Shown: one piece after another, positions 1 to 9,319 of the stretch
Position numbering within the stretch: the stretch's first letter is position 1
How the letters are laid out: each line of letters opens with the position of its first letter
NCBI RefSeq assembly: GCF_902364365.1
Contig: NZ_CABJDN010000001.1
Span: 310,001 to 374,000, forward strand
Source of the DNA: Bacteroides intestinalis
GTDB taxonomy: Bacteria; Bacteroidota; Bacteroidia; Bacteroidales; Bacteroidaceae
Reading direction: 5' to 3'
Length of the DNA: 64,000 nucleotides
Program-made: the position numbers and the translations under genes
The notes under the pieces: generated by a model
Told to the model about the DNA's origin: nothing
Seen by the model: the letters and a program-made list of their open reading frames with translations, nothing else
Database searches by the model: none

Positions 1-2280
1 TATGATGCCTGAAACTATCAATATGAAACATACACTGATAAACCAGATGGATTTATACCACGGCGGTAATACTACGAGTTCCAGAATCTGATAATCTTCA
101 CTCCATCCTCCTGTACGGGTACTACAGGAAGCCATTACTTGGTAGGTTCGTGCAGATAGTCCGCTTAATGTCAGTTCCGGCTGGTATGAGTAAATAACTT
201 GTCCCTCCATGCCGCGTAGGGTATAACGATACATTGGTTTGCGGAAGATATCTTTATCGTGGGCAATGATTTTAATGGTGATGGGCTTGCTCTGCTCTTC
301 CACTTTTAATCTCCGTCCGGTGCTCATTTGGGTATTCATACGTTCTCCGCCTACCGATACATCCGCCAGTTCAAGAATGGGAGGAGCGGTAGGTTCGTCA
401 GGGAGTTGTTTATTGATGCAAAGCATACCGTTGACACCTCCCATATAAATGTCACCCTGTGTTGAGAGTATACGGGGTTTTTCCAGATATTCGTTCAAGA
501 TGATTCCGTCTGATTCTCCGTAAAGAATAAATTCTCCCCTTTGAATCAGGTGGGCGAATAGTTTGCTGTCCGCTCCTATCCAGACGCGTCCTCGCTGATC
601 GCAAATTAGCGAATTAATTTCATAAATCAGACTATTGGGAATATTGATGCATTGTTTTTTTTCCATGGAATAGTAACTGAGCCCGTAATTACTTCCAATC
701 CAGAAAAGCCCGTTTTCATCGGTAGATATAGAATTGAATATGGTATCACCTTTGCAGCTGTATAATGTTTCTAACTGATTCTTTCTGGAATCTATCTGGT
801 AAATCCGTTTGAAATCATGTAGATAGGAAACGAAACCATTCTGACATATAGGCAGGAGACTGCCGACGATGTCCTGACCAGGTTTGTCGAGGGAAACAGG
901 TGTGAAATCTTTCCGGGCTAAATGATAGCTATAAGGTATTTCTGATAGTAACAATATGGTTTCCGGTGTGTTCCGGAATATATTAACTGTTTTTCCCCGT
1001 TTGCATAAAAGGGCGTCTATGCTATCGTTGATGATAATAAGTGGTTGGTAACTTTCGGTTTGTTTATCGAAAAAGAATAACCCTTTACTGAATAAAGAAA
1101 CCAGAAGATGCCTTTGGTCTATACCTGTGATGGAAGATACTTTATCTCCCCAAGTGGAGAGTACATGGTGGAATTTTTTTGTGCCAGGATTAAAGCGGTT
1201 GATTCCACCGCCGTCTGTTCCAATCCATATATCTTCTTTTTCATCCTGATAGATGCTGAGTGTTGACTTCTCACTGAGCCCGTATTCAAATCCGGGTAAT
1301 GCGTCCGAATAAATTTTCATTCCCGCTTCTTTGATGTGTATCAAACCGGCACGCACACTACCTGCCCACATATTATTATTGGAGTCGGTGTATAAATAAA
1401 GAATCGAATTGGCAGGTAGCGAATACGGATCTCCAGGAACCCGTACAAGAACCGACATGGTATTATCTTCTGGATTCAGGATATAAATGCCGGAACCATC
1501 TGTACCTATCCATATCTGCCCGTCACGTTCGGCTAAAGAAAGTACAACATTCGTCTGCAATTGGGAGTTTGTGGTATCATAAGAGTGAAGAAGCTTGCCG
1601 TTCCGGTCGTAGCATTTCACACCCTGATGGTAGGGAGCTACCCATATATTTCCATCTTTGTCGATGAGAGTAGCTATCAGTTCGTTACTTTCGAAAGGTA
1701 CGGGATGGGTTCGTCCCGTTGGAAAATCAATGAGTAGTGCACGACTCCATCGGTTGGTGCACATCAGGGTCTGATCGTCCCATTTCTGGAGGCTGGTAAT
1801 GTTATACTTATTATTGGTAAGGGCACACAGGAATCTGATTTGGTGATTGGCATAGTCATACTTATATAATTTGCCGTTTCCACCGAATAATACACCATCT
1901 TCCCAAGGACAAATAGAGGTCGCTATTACCGGATTATTATCTTCATCGCGTGCCTGCCGGAATTCATCTTCCTGATAATTGTAGTAGAAAAGCCCTTTGG
2001 GAGTAATGGCCCAAATGGTATTTTCTTTGTCTTCAATGATGTGAGTGATATTATCGTGGAGGTATTTCCTGAGTTCATAGCCATCAAAACGTCCAATACC
2101 GGCTCTTGTTCCAATCCAGACATACCCTTTCTCATGGCTCACTACCAGACAGCGAACCGAAGAAGACAGACCGTTCTGTGTACTTATCTGTTGGAAAGCA
2201 TACTGGGTATTTCCTGCCACCTTGTATGAAAGGGACAGTAACAGGGATAATAGTAATGTGGTTAACAAGGTTTTTCTCAT
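1..2280 (-). CDS. Hybrid two-component system sensor (HTCS), partial: periplasmic sensor part only
   Basis: The minus strand from the ATG at 2278-2280 stays open to the left edge (760 codons), so the C-terminal part is missing. The start reads MRKTLLTTLLLSLLLSLS, a signal peptide. It is followed by repeated beta-propeller blades with the 'GxIWIGTDGxGI' type motif (reg_prop repeats), for example WIGTRAGIGRFDG near residue 57 and WIGTDGSGIYILN near residue 260. A Y_Y_Y-type beta-sandwich then runs to about residue 735. The last residues visible (about 746-760) are hydrophobic and begin the transmembrane helix. Histidine kinase, receiver and AraC output domains are expected beyond the window but not seen. 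It diverges from the SusC gene, the usual place for the regulator that senses oligosaccharides of that PUL. Family assignment is firm; the ligand is inferred from the neighbouring enzymes. Confidence 0.93.
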   Translation of the reverse strand, partial: MRKTLLTTLLLSLLLSLSYKVAGNTQYAFQQISTQNGLSSSVRCLVVSHEKGYVWIGTRAGIGRFDGYELRKYLHDNITHIIEDKENTIWAITPKGLFYYNYQEDEFRQARDEDNNPVIATSICPWEDGVLFGGNGKLYKYDYANHQIRFLCALTNNKYNITSLQKWDDQTLMCTNRWSRALLIDFPTGRTHPVPFESNELIATLIDKDGNIWVAPYHQGVKCYDRNGKLLHSYDTTNSQLQTNVVLSLAERDGQIWIGTDGSGIYILNPEDNTMSVLVRVPGDPYSLPANSILYLYTDSNNNMWAGSVRAGLIHIKEAGMKIYSDALPGFEYGLSEKSTLSIYQDEKEDIWIGTDGGGINRFNPGTKKFHHVLSTWGDKVSSITGIDQRHLLVSLFSKGLFFFDKQTESYQPLIIINDSIDALLCKRGKTVNIFRNTPETILLLSEIPYSYHLARKDFTPVSLDKPGQDIVGSLLPICQNGFVSYLHDFKRIYQIDSRKNQLETLYSCKGDTIFNSISTDENGLFWIGSNYGLSYYSMEKKQCINIPNSLIYEINSLICDQRGRVWIGADSKLFAHLIQRGEFILYGESDGIILNEYLEKPRILSTQGDIYMGGVNGMLCINKQLPDEPTAPPILELADVSVGGERMNTQMSTGRRLKVEEQSKPITIKIIAHDKDIFRKPMYRYTLRGMEGQVIYSYQPELTLSGLSARTYQVMASCSTRTGGWSEDYQILELVVLPPWYKSIWFISVCFILIVSGII

Positions 2281-2302
2281 GGGTATTGTGGATAGGTTGG
2301 AG

Positions 2303-2310
2303 CAAAAATA
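2303..2310 (-). promoter_or_regulatory. Candidate -7 box of the HTCS promoter
   Basis: The minus strand reads TATTTTTG, matching the Bacteroides -7 consensus TAnnTTTG, about 22 bases before the HTCS start codon. No TTTG was found at the expected -33 distance, so this is only a candidate. Confidence 0.35.
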
Positions 2311-2481
2311 CTCTTTTGTTGCGAACCGCACAATACTATTTGCATGAAATTACTTGGAAATAAGCTCCAAATTTATCTACTTCGCCTCCAGTTTTGACTA
2401 TTATTTGTTTTTGCTGTCCGGATAGTCAATTTTAGACCTGGAAATAGTGAATCTTGTACAGGTGCTCTTTTGCTGTCGTTT

Positions 2482-2489
2482 TATATTTG
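2482..2489 (+). promoter_or_regulatory. Candidate -7 box of the PUL 1 susCD promoter
   Basis: TATATTTG matches the Bacteroides TAnnTTTG element and lies 51 bases before the SusC start, leaving a leader of about 45 bases. No well-spaced -33 TTTG is present, as expected for a promoter that depends on an HTCS activator. Confidence 0.45.
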
Positions 2490-2540
2490 CATCACAAATC
2501 AATGTTAACGATAGTTTATAACTAATTTAAATTTAATTCT

Positions 2541-5500
2541 ATGAGACAGAAATTATTGAATGTATTTCTGGTATGCCTGCTCTGTTTGACATCTACTGCC
2601 GCTGCTTTGGCACAGCAAACGATTAAGGTGACAGGTAAAGTGATTGACAGCACTAATGAAGGTGTACCTGGTGTCAATGTACAAGTAAAAGGAGGGTCTT
2701 TAGGAACCATAACCGATGTGGATGGTAACTATAAGATCGATGTTCCCAACTCTAAATCCGTATTAGTATTTTCTTTTATCGGTTATGAAACTCAGGAAGT
2801 TTCTGTGGGAAATAAGACCGTAATAAATGTATCATTGAAAGATGATACGCAAGTGTTGGATGAAGTAGTGGTAGTGGCCTACGGTACAGCCCGTAAAGGT
2901 GATGTAACCGGTGCGTTAACCAGCCTGCGTCCTGATCCGAACGATGCGGCTAAGGCTACTTCTCTTGATAACTTATTGTCCGGTAAAGTGGCAGGTTTGG
3001 TCGTTAATTCAACCTCTTCGGCCGTCGGTTCCGCTTCTTCGGTTACTATCCGTGGTGCCAGCTCACTCCGTGGTGACAACCAGCCGCTGTATGTCATAGA
3101 TAATGTACCGCAAGCTTCAACAGGTGAATTTGCTTCTTCAGGAATCAGCGGTGACTTCCAGATTAATCAAGATCCGTTGTCATCTTTGAACCCTGGCGAT
3201 ATTGAAGATATTACTGTTTTGAAAGATGCTTCTTCAACCGCTATCTACGGTTCGCGTGGTGCCAATGGTGTAATTCTGATTACCACTAAGAAAGGTAAGG
3301 CTGGAAAAGCTAAAGTCAATGCTTCGGCTACGTTTACGATTGCCAATACTACGAATCTGTTGGATATGATTAACTTGGAAGAGCATGCTAATTATGCAAA
3401 TAGCAGAATTCAGGATGGCCTTGTTCCATTTCATATTGTAGGCGACCAGGTAAGATATGTATTCAATGGTTCTTACGACAAATATGATGCTAATAATCCC
3501 GAAACTTACAACGTTGTAACCTACCGCAACTGGCAGAAGGAAATCTATACTTCGGCATTCTCACAGAATTATTCTCTGTCTTTGAATGGTGGATCGGATA
3601 AGATTACCTATTATATATCTGCCAATTTCAAGGACATCAACGGTACGGTAAAGCAGACTTCTTTGAAGCAGGGTGACTTACGTGCCAACCTGAGCGCAGA
3701 AGTATCAAAAGCTGTAAAGATTGACCTGTCTTTGAGTGGTGCGCTTCGTCAAAATGATATGATGGCAGGTGGTAATACATTGGGAGGTTCTACCGGTGCT
3801 ATTTCACGTACGGCATTGGACTATGCTCCATTTGAAATGCCGGAAGGTGACCCCAGCTTTAATAATGAGAATAAGACAACTGTTTTCAGTTGGTTGAATG
3901 ATTATGTAGACGTAACAGATGATAAAACTTTCAAAGCCAGTCTGGACCTGACCTGGAAAATTAACAAGTTCTTCCGTTATAACCTTCGTACCGGTGGTAA
4001 CCTGAATATCAACGAGCGCAAGCGTTGGTACGGTTTGCAACTTTACCAAGGTATGAACAACCAAGGTTTGCTGGCCTTGTCAGATTTGAATAAGAATAAT
4101 GTTTCCGTTGAGAATATCTTGAATTACAGTACGAAGCTCAAGTCCTTCGCAACTTTGGATGCTACGGCCGGTGTTACTTACGAAGATTATAACTTCCTGA
4201 ACAAAAATACTACTGCCAATCAATTCACTTTCTTTGAAATGCGTGAGAATGGTCTTCACATGGCAGGTAATGTAAACAATGCCCAGCCTATCCAGAAAGA
4301 TTACCAGTTGGTTTCCTATCTGGGACGTGCTAATCTTTCCATTCTCGACAAGTACTTGATTACTGCTTCTTTCCGTGCTGACGGTTCCAGTAAATTTGCT
4401 AAAGGTAATCGTTGGGGATACTTCCCGTCTGCATCGTTGGCATGGCGTATGGAACAGGAAGAGTTTATGAAAAATATCTCTTGGTTGAGCCAGTTGAAGA
4501 TTCGTGTGAGCTATGGTGTTACCGGTAATCAAAGTATTGATCCGTATTCTACCTTCTCTATGTATGGTTCTAATTCCAATCTTTATTATGCTGATGGTTC
4601 CGGCAATGCCCAGACAGCCTTTACGGTAACCAACTTGTCAAATAACAGCTTGAAATGGGAAAAGACAGCTTCATGGAATGCCGGTTTAGACTTCGGTTTG
4701 TTTAACTCACGTCTGAGTGGTACTCTCGACGTGTATCAGAAGAAGACTACTGATTTGCTTATTTCCAGAACTCTGCCGGGTTCTGCCGGATTTGCTTCCA
4801 CTTATTATAATCAGGGATCAATGAAGAATAATGGTGTTGAACTCTCTCTGAACGCACAGATTATTGATAAGAAAGATTGGAAGTGGAGCGTAAGCGGTAA
4901 CATCGGTTTCAACAAGAGCGAGATTGCCGAGTTGGGACTTCTGCCATCTGACTTTGGTTTCCTGGGTGAGAAAGTAGGATATTATGGTAATTCGATAGGC
5001 GACCACTTCGGTGTAGGTCACGTCTTTCTGGAAGGTGAAGCTCCGGGTTTATTCTTCGGATATGTTACACAGGGTATCGTACAACCGGAAGATATAACAG
5101 AACAAGGTGTGAAATATACCAAAAAGGACGGCACAGTTGGTTATTACCAGACATTCAATAAGGTTACTCCGGTAGCTGGTGATATTAAATTTGTAGATAG
5201 TGATGGAGACGGTGATGTAAATGTAAACGACCGTGATATTATCGGTGATCCGAATCCTGATTTTACATACGGTTTCTCTACAAGTATTTCTTGGAAAAAC
5301 CTAAGTCTGTCGGCTGCATTTACCGGTGTACAGGGTAAAGATGTTCTGAATACCAACAACCGCTATATTAACACGCCGGGGACTAGATCCAATAATCTCA
5401 CCCGTAAAGCTTATCAGAATATGTGGACAGAAAGTAATCATTCCAACCTGTATCCGAGTTCCACATTCGTTATACAGAATTATGTTATGGACCGCTATGT

Positions 5501-5753
5501 GGAAGATGCCAGTTATCTGCGTTGTGCTGACATTACTCTGAACTATGTATTGCCGAAAATGTGGATGAGTAAGATTGGTTTCCAGAATGCTTCGGTTTAT
5601 GCTTCCGTTAAGAACGCATTTATTATTACCAACTATAGTGGCTACGACCCTGATGTAAACTTTTTCGGTTTCGACGGTCTTCGTCCAGGCGTAGACATGA
5701 GTTCTTATCCAACTCCGCGTTCGTTTATATTCGGCTTAAACTTGACTTTCTAA
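2541..5753 (+). CDS. SusC-like TonB-dependent outer membrane transporter (PUL 1)
   Basis: 1070 residues, normal length for SusC. A signal peptide ends near residue 24 (ALAQQ). It is followed by a carboxypeptidase-D-like regulatory domain (about 28-105, GKVIDSTNEGVPGVNVQVKG), a TonB-box-like stretch with DEVVVVAYGT near 108-118, a plug domain (about 120-255, with IRGASSLRGDNQPLYVIDNVP and the 'LKDASSTAIYGSRGANGVILITTKKG' type block), and a beta-barrel ending in aromatic F (LNLTF). With the adjacent SusD lipoprotein it should import oligosaccharides into the periplasm, powered by TonB. It starts the operon that continues with sulfatases and glycosidases, so the cargo is probably a sulfated N-acetyllactosamine-type glycan; that part is inference. 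Confidence 0.97.
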   Translation: MRQKLLNVFLVCLLCLTSTAAALAQQTIKVTGKVIDSTNEGVPGVNVQVKGGSLGTITDVDGNYKIDVPNSKSVLVFSFIGYETQEVSVGNKTVINVSLKDDTQVLDEVVVVAYGTARKGDVTGALTSLRPDPNDAAKATSLDNLLSGKVAGLVVNSTSSAVGSASSVTIRGASSLRGDNQPLYVIDNVPQASTGEFASSGISGDFQINQDPLSSLNPGDIEDITVLKDASSTAIYGSRGANGVILITTKKGKAGKAKVNASATFTIANTTNLLDMINLEEHANYANSRIQDGLVPFHIVGDQVRYVFNGSYDKYDANNPETYNVVTYRNWQKEIYTSAFSQNYSLSLNGGSDKITYYISANFKDINGTVKQTSLKQGDLRANLSAEVSKAVKIDLSLSGALRQNDMMAGGNTLGGSTGAISRTALDYAPFEMPEGDPSFNNENKTTVFSWLNDYVDVTDDKTFKASLDLTWKINKFFRYNLRTGGNLNINERKRWYGLQLYQGMNNQGLLALSDLNKNNVSVENILNYSTKLKSFATLDATAGVTYEDYNFLNKNTTANQFTFFEMRENGLHMAGNVNNAQPIQKDYQLVSYLGRANLSILDKYLITASFRADGSSKFAKGNRWGYFPSASLAWRMEQEEFMKNISWLSQLKIRVSYGVTGNQSIDPYSTFSMYGSNSNLYYADGSGNAQTAFTVTNLSNNSLKWEKTASWNAGLDFGLFNSRLSGTLDVYQKKTTDLLISRTLPGSAGFASTYYNQGSMKNNGVELSLNAQIIDKKDWKWSVSGNIGFNKSEIAELGLLPSDFGFLGEKVGYYGNSIGDHFGVGHVFLEGEAPGLFFGYVTQGIVQPEDITEQGVKYTKKDGTVGYYQTFNKVTPVAGDIKFVDSDGDGDVNVNDRDIIGDPNPDFTYGFSTSISWKNLSLSAAFTGVQGKDVLNTNNRYINTPGTRSNNLTRKAYQNMWTESNHSNLYPSSTFVIQNYVMDRYVEDASYLRCADITLNYVLPKMWMSKIGFQNASVYASVKNAFIITNYSGYDPDVNFFGFDGLRPGVDMSSYPTPRSFIFGLNLTF

Positions 5754-5763
5754 TATTAAAAAC

Positions 5764-7590
5764 ATGAAGAATATGAAAAGATATAAATATTATATACTGT
5801 CTTTGGCTGTATTGTGCAGCTTTTCAGCCTGTGACTCTTTACTGAATGAAGATCCCTTGTACTCTCAGAATAGCAATATTGTTTTCCAGACCGAAGATAA
5901 TGCAGAATTAGCCCTGTTGGGGTGCTATGGTTATATGTCTGCCCCTAATGCTTACGGACAGATGTGGCAGGAAGCTCCTATTGTAGCTTCGGGTCTTGCA
6001 TGGGCACAACGTCCTGAGGATTTGAACTCGCTGAATACATTGGCTGCCAATAATTTGGTATCCTTGGCTTGGGGAGGTATGTACAAGGCGATAGCCGAAA
6101 TAAATGCTTTCCTGGAAAGTATTGATAAGAGCGGTCTGAGTGCAGCAGTCAAGACTCAAAAGGGTGGTGAAGCTAAATTTTTGAGAGCATTGGCTTACTA
6201 TAATTTGGTTTCCACTTTTGGTGATGTTCCTTTGAAAACGGTTGCTTCTTCTTCCGAAGGTATTTCTATTGCCCGTTCACCCCGTGAAGAGGTGTTCGCA
6301 CAAATCATACAGGATCTGACGGATGCTTTGTCTATTTCTGAAAAATCAGCAGTGGGACGCGCTAATTCCTGGGCTGTAAAGGCTTTCCTGGGTAAAGTGT
6401 ATTATAAGATGGCTGTTCTGGGTATAGATGCTGCCGCCAATTGGCAGAATGCAAAAAATATGTTTGATGCAGTATACGCAAGTCATGTTTATTCGTTGGA
6501 ACCTAAGTATGCCAATTTGTTTGGTGAATATGTGTCAACCTCTAAGGAGTCTATCTTCCAGATGAACTATTCAACCGGAAATGCGAACGGTTGCTACAAT
6601 CGTGGTAGTAACCGCTTTGCTCCTCAGGCTTCTACCAGTGGTATCAACTGGAGTACGTATCGTGTAGCTAAGTTCGCTTATGATATGCATGAAGGTACTT
6701 ACCCGGGAGATCCCCGTATTGATGTTAACTTCTTGACAAAGTGGAGAGCTCGCAATGGTAATAATCAAGCTAATCCGAAACCACAGGTGGGGACTGCGCT
6801 TTGTGCTAACGATTCTGTATGTGCATACCCTTATTGGAAAATCAAATATACTGATGTTACAGTGCCCGGATCGAATAATGTGAATCTGGAGGTTATTGCC
6901 AAGATGCCTTATGCAGACTTTCCTAATCCGAAGAACCCGAGCCTTAATGTTTGTGACAACTATGAGACTACGCACGGAGCATCTCCATATAATTCTACAG
7001 TGGCAAAAGCGGTAAATGACTTTGCAAAGGTGGGTAATGCTGAGAAGTGGCCCTACTTCGGTAAGTTGTATGACCAGACACAGACAGGTACGATGGCTCA
7101 CAAAAACCTAATGGTATATCGTTACGCCGAGATGTTGTTACTGATGGCTGATGTCTACAATGAACTGGGTGATACTCCGAAAGCTATCAGCCTGGCCAAT
7201 GAAGTACTGGCCCGTGCCCGCAAATCCGGAGCCGTTTCTTCTGCACAACCTGCAGACTGGTCAGCATCACTTACCAAAGAACAGGTTACGGAAAAATTGT
7301 ATTTTGAGCGGATCATCGAGCTTTGCGGCGAACCCAGCATTTACGATATGGTACGTATCCGTGGTACGGTATACTTCAAAAAGTTCCTGGAACTGAATAC
7401 TACTCATGAACTGACCATATTGGGAGAAAAGAATTATACTTCAAGTGTAAACAACTTTGCAGATCGTCTCCTGAACAATGGTAGCCTGACGGATGACTTC
7501 CTGAAAAAGAATTTGCTTCTGCCGATTCCTACCAGTGAAATAGATGCTAATCCGGGCCTCACGAATAACGATAATAACTTTGGTTATTAA
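5764..7590 (+). CDS. SusD/RagB-like surface glycan-binding lipoprotein (PUL 1)
   Basis: 608 residues. The N-terminus MKNMKRYKYYILSLAVLCSFSAC is a lipoprotein signal with the acylated Cys at 23, followed by an acidic stretch (DSLLNED) like the Bacteroides surface-export signal. The region with GGEAKFLRALAYYNLVSTFGDVPL is the signature of SusD TPR helices, and the C-terminus has the typical 'LLPIPTSEIDANPGLTNND' block. It starts ten bases after the SusC stop, so the two are co-translated partners. It should cap the SusC barrel and bind the glycan at the cell surface. Family certain; ligand unknown. Confidence 0.97.
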   Translation: MKNMKRYKYYILSLAVLCSFSACDSLLNEDPLYSQNSNIVFQTEDNAELALLGCYGYMSAPNAYGQMWQEAPIVASGLAWAQRPEDLNSLNTLAANNLVSLAWGGMYKAIAEINAFLESIDKSGLSAAVKTQKGGEAKFLRALAYYNLVSTFGDVPLKTVASSSEGISIARSPREEVFAQIIQDLTDALSISEKSAVGRANSWAVKAFLGKVYYKMAVLGIDAAANWQNAKNMFDAVYASHVYSLEPKYANLFGEYVSTSKESIFQMNYSTGNANGCYNRGSNRFAPQASTSGINWSTYRVAKFAYDMHEGTYPGDPRIDVNFLTKWRARNGNNQANPKPQVGTALCANDSVCAYPYWKIKYTDVTVPGSNNVNLEVIAKMPYADFPNPKNPSLNVCDNYETTHGASPYNSTVAKAVNDFAKVGNAEKWPYFGKLYDQTQTGTMAHKNLMVYRYAEMLLLMADVYNELGDTPKAISLANEVLARARKSGAVSSAQPADWSASLTKEQVTEKLYFERIIELCGEPSIYDMVRIRGTVYFKKFLELNTTHELTILGEKNYTSSVNNFADRLLNNGSLTDDFLKKNLLLPIPTSEIDANPGLTNNDNNFGY

Positions 7591-7637
7591 TCATCCGGAA
7601 TCTATAGAGTTTACAATAGGTTATTAGATTTTCCCGG

Positions 7638-7670
7638 ATGCGGGGTGGGAGTTGTCTTCCACCCTCGCAT
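7638..7670 (+). terminator. Hairpin between susD and the enzyme genes
   Basis: ATGCGGGGTGG (7638-7648) pairs with CCACCCTCGCAT (7659-7670) apart from one bulge, with a short T/A-rich run after it (7682 onward). It lies in the 119-base gap after SusD, the widest gap in this operon. It may be a partial terminator or RNA-processing site that makes susCD more abundant than the enzymes. Confidence 0.45.
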
Positions 7671-7709
7671 TCCACATTCGGATTTTTAAATATTTAATTA
7701 GATTCGATT

Positions 7710-9293
7710 ATGAACACGATACAATCAGGATTGCTTTTTTCTCTGACTGGTGCCGCTGCTGTGGCATCCATGACTTCATGTACTTCACAAAAGAAAGCTG
7801 AGGAACAAAAGCAATATAATATAGTATACATCATGACGGATGATCATACGGCCCAGATGATGAGCTGTTATGACCACCGCTACATGGAGACGCCGAACCT
7901 GGACCGCATCGCTGCCGACGGAGTACGCTTCACGAACAGCTTTGTGGCTAACTCTCTGAGTGGTCCCAGCCGTGCCTGTATGATTACGGGCAAGCACAGT
8001 TGTGCCAATAAATTCTACGACAACACCACTTGCGTATTCGACGCTTCGCAGCAAACCTTCCCCAAACTTCTGCAACAGGCAGGTTACCAAACTGCGCTTA
8101 TCGGCAAATGGCATCTGGAAAGTCTACCTACCGGTTTTGACTATTGGGAGATCGTGCCCGGACAAGGTGATTACTATAATCCTGATTTTATCACTCAGGA
8201 CAATGATACGATACAGAAGCACGGTTATGTGACTAATATCATCACCGATGATGCTATCGACTGGATGGAAAATCAGCGGGATACAAATAGGCCGTTCTGT
8301 ATTTTAATTCATCATAAAGCGATTCATCGTAACTGGTTGGCAGATACCTGCAACCTTGCACTTTATGAAGACAAGACCTTCCCGCTGCCGGACAATTTCT
8401 TCGACGATTACGAAGGACGTCCTGCCGCTGCCGCACAGGAAATGAGTATTGTGAAGGATATGGATATGATCTATGACCTCAAAATGCTACATCCGGACAA
8501 AGAAACCCGGTTGAAGTCTCTTTATGAAAAATATATCGGCCGGATGGATGAGGGTCAGCGTGCTGCATGGGATAAGTTCTATGGTCCTATCATCGATGAT
8601 TTCTATAAAAAGAATCCGCAGGGTAAAGAACTTGCCAACTGGAAGTTCCAGCGCTATATCCGCGATTACATGAAGACTGTGAAATCTCTGGATGATAATG
8701 TAGGCCGTGTGCTGGATTATCTGAAAGAGAAAGGATTGCTGGATAACACATTAGTTGTTTATACTTCCGATCAAGGTTTCTATATGGGTGAGCACGGATG
8801 GTTCGACAAGCGTTTCATGTATGAAGAATCCATGCATACACCGCTGATTATGCGTTTGCCGAAAGGTTTCGACCGTAAAGGAGACATCGAAGAGTTGGTA
8901 CAGAACATTGACTATGCACCCACATTCCTGGAACTGGCTGGCGTGAAGGTGCCCAAAGATATTCAGGGACTTTCCCTGGTTCCATTACTGAAACGCGAAA
9001 AACCTGAAAACTGGCGGAAATCTCTGTACTATCATTTCTATGAATATCCTGCTGAACACATGGTGAAGCGTCATTACGGGGTACGTACAGAACGTTACAA
9101 GCTGATTCATTTCTATAATGACATCGATGAATGGGAATTGTACGATTTACAGGCCGATCCGACCGAAATGCGTAATATCTATGGACAACCGGGTACGGAA
9201 GACATTGTGAAGGAACTGAAAACCGAGCTTACGGCATTGCAGGAACAATACAATGATCCGGTACGCTTTTCCCCAGAGAGAGATAAAGAATAA
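7710..9293 (+). CDS. Ser-type sulfatase (S1 family), probable GlcNAc-6-sulfatase-like lipoprotein
   Basis: 527 residues. The N-terminus has a lipobox-like SMTSC (Cys24). The sulfatase fold is clear: metal-binding DD at 44-45 (IMTDDHT), the formylglycine motif S-G-P-S-R at 84-88 with Ser84 as the residue to be oxidised, 'IGKWHLE' after it, and a second metal site at TSDQG (Asp354, Gln355) followed by GEHGWFDKRFMYEES. That last block resembles bacterial N-acetylglucosamine-6-O-sulfatases; this specificity is inferred. The Ser-type site needs an anaerobic radical-SAM maturase, not encoded in the window. It sits first among the PUL enzymes, upstream of GH20, as expected if sulfate must leave GlcNAc before the hexosaminidase can act. 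Confidence 0.92.
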   Translation: MNTIQSGLLFSLTGAAAVASMTSCTSQKKAEEQKQYNIVYIMTDDHTAQMMSCYDHRYMETPNLDRIAADGVRFTNSFVANSLSGPSRACMITGKHSCANKFYDNTTCVFDASQQTFPKLLQQAGYQTALIGKWHLESLPTGFDYWEIVPGQGDYYNPDFITQDNDTIQKHGYVTNIITDDAIDWMENQRDTNRPFCILIHHKAIHRNWLADTCNLALYEDKTFPLPDNFFDDYEGRPAAAAQEMSIVKDMDMIYDLKMLHPDKETRLKSLYEKYIGRMDEGQRAAWDKFYGPIIDDFYKKNPQGKELANWKFQRYIRDYMKTVKSLDDNVGRVLDYLKEKGLLDNTLVVYTSDQGFYMGEHGWFDKRFMYEESMHTPLIMRLPKGFDRKGDIEELVQNIDYAPTFLELAGVKVPKDIQGLSLVPLLKREKPENWRKSLYYHFYEYPAEHMVKRHYGVRTERYKLIHFYNDIDEWELYDLQADPTEMRNIYGQPGTEDIVKELKTELTALQEQYNDPVRFSPERDKE

Positions 9294-9319
9294 TTCATAT
9301 TATCAAACGCTATGACCCT

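Noticed and set aside
239..448. Small plus-strand gene near the left edge
   Set aside because: It is antisense to the continuous HTCS frame, which translates without interruption across this stretch.
4080..4532. 150-residue open frame on the minus strand inside susC
   Set aside because: It lies fully within the barrel-coding part of a clear SusC gene, has no ribosome site or family features, and mirrors codon bias of the plus strand. The same holds for the long minus frames at 6571-7101, 16882-17541, 31676-32335 and 43449-44024.
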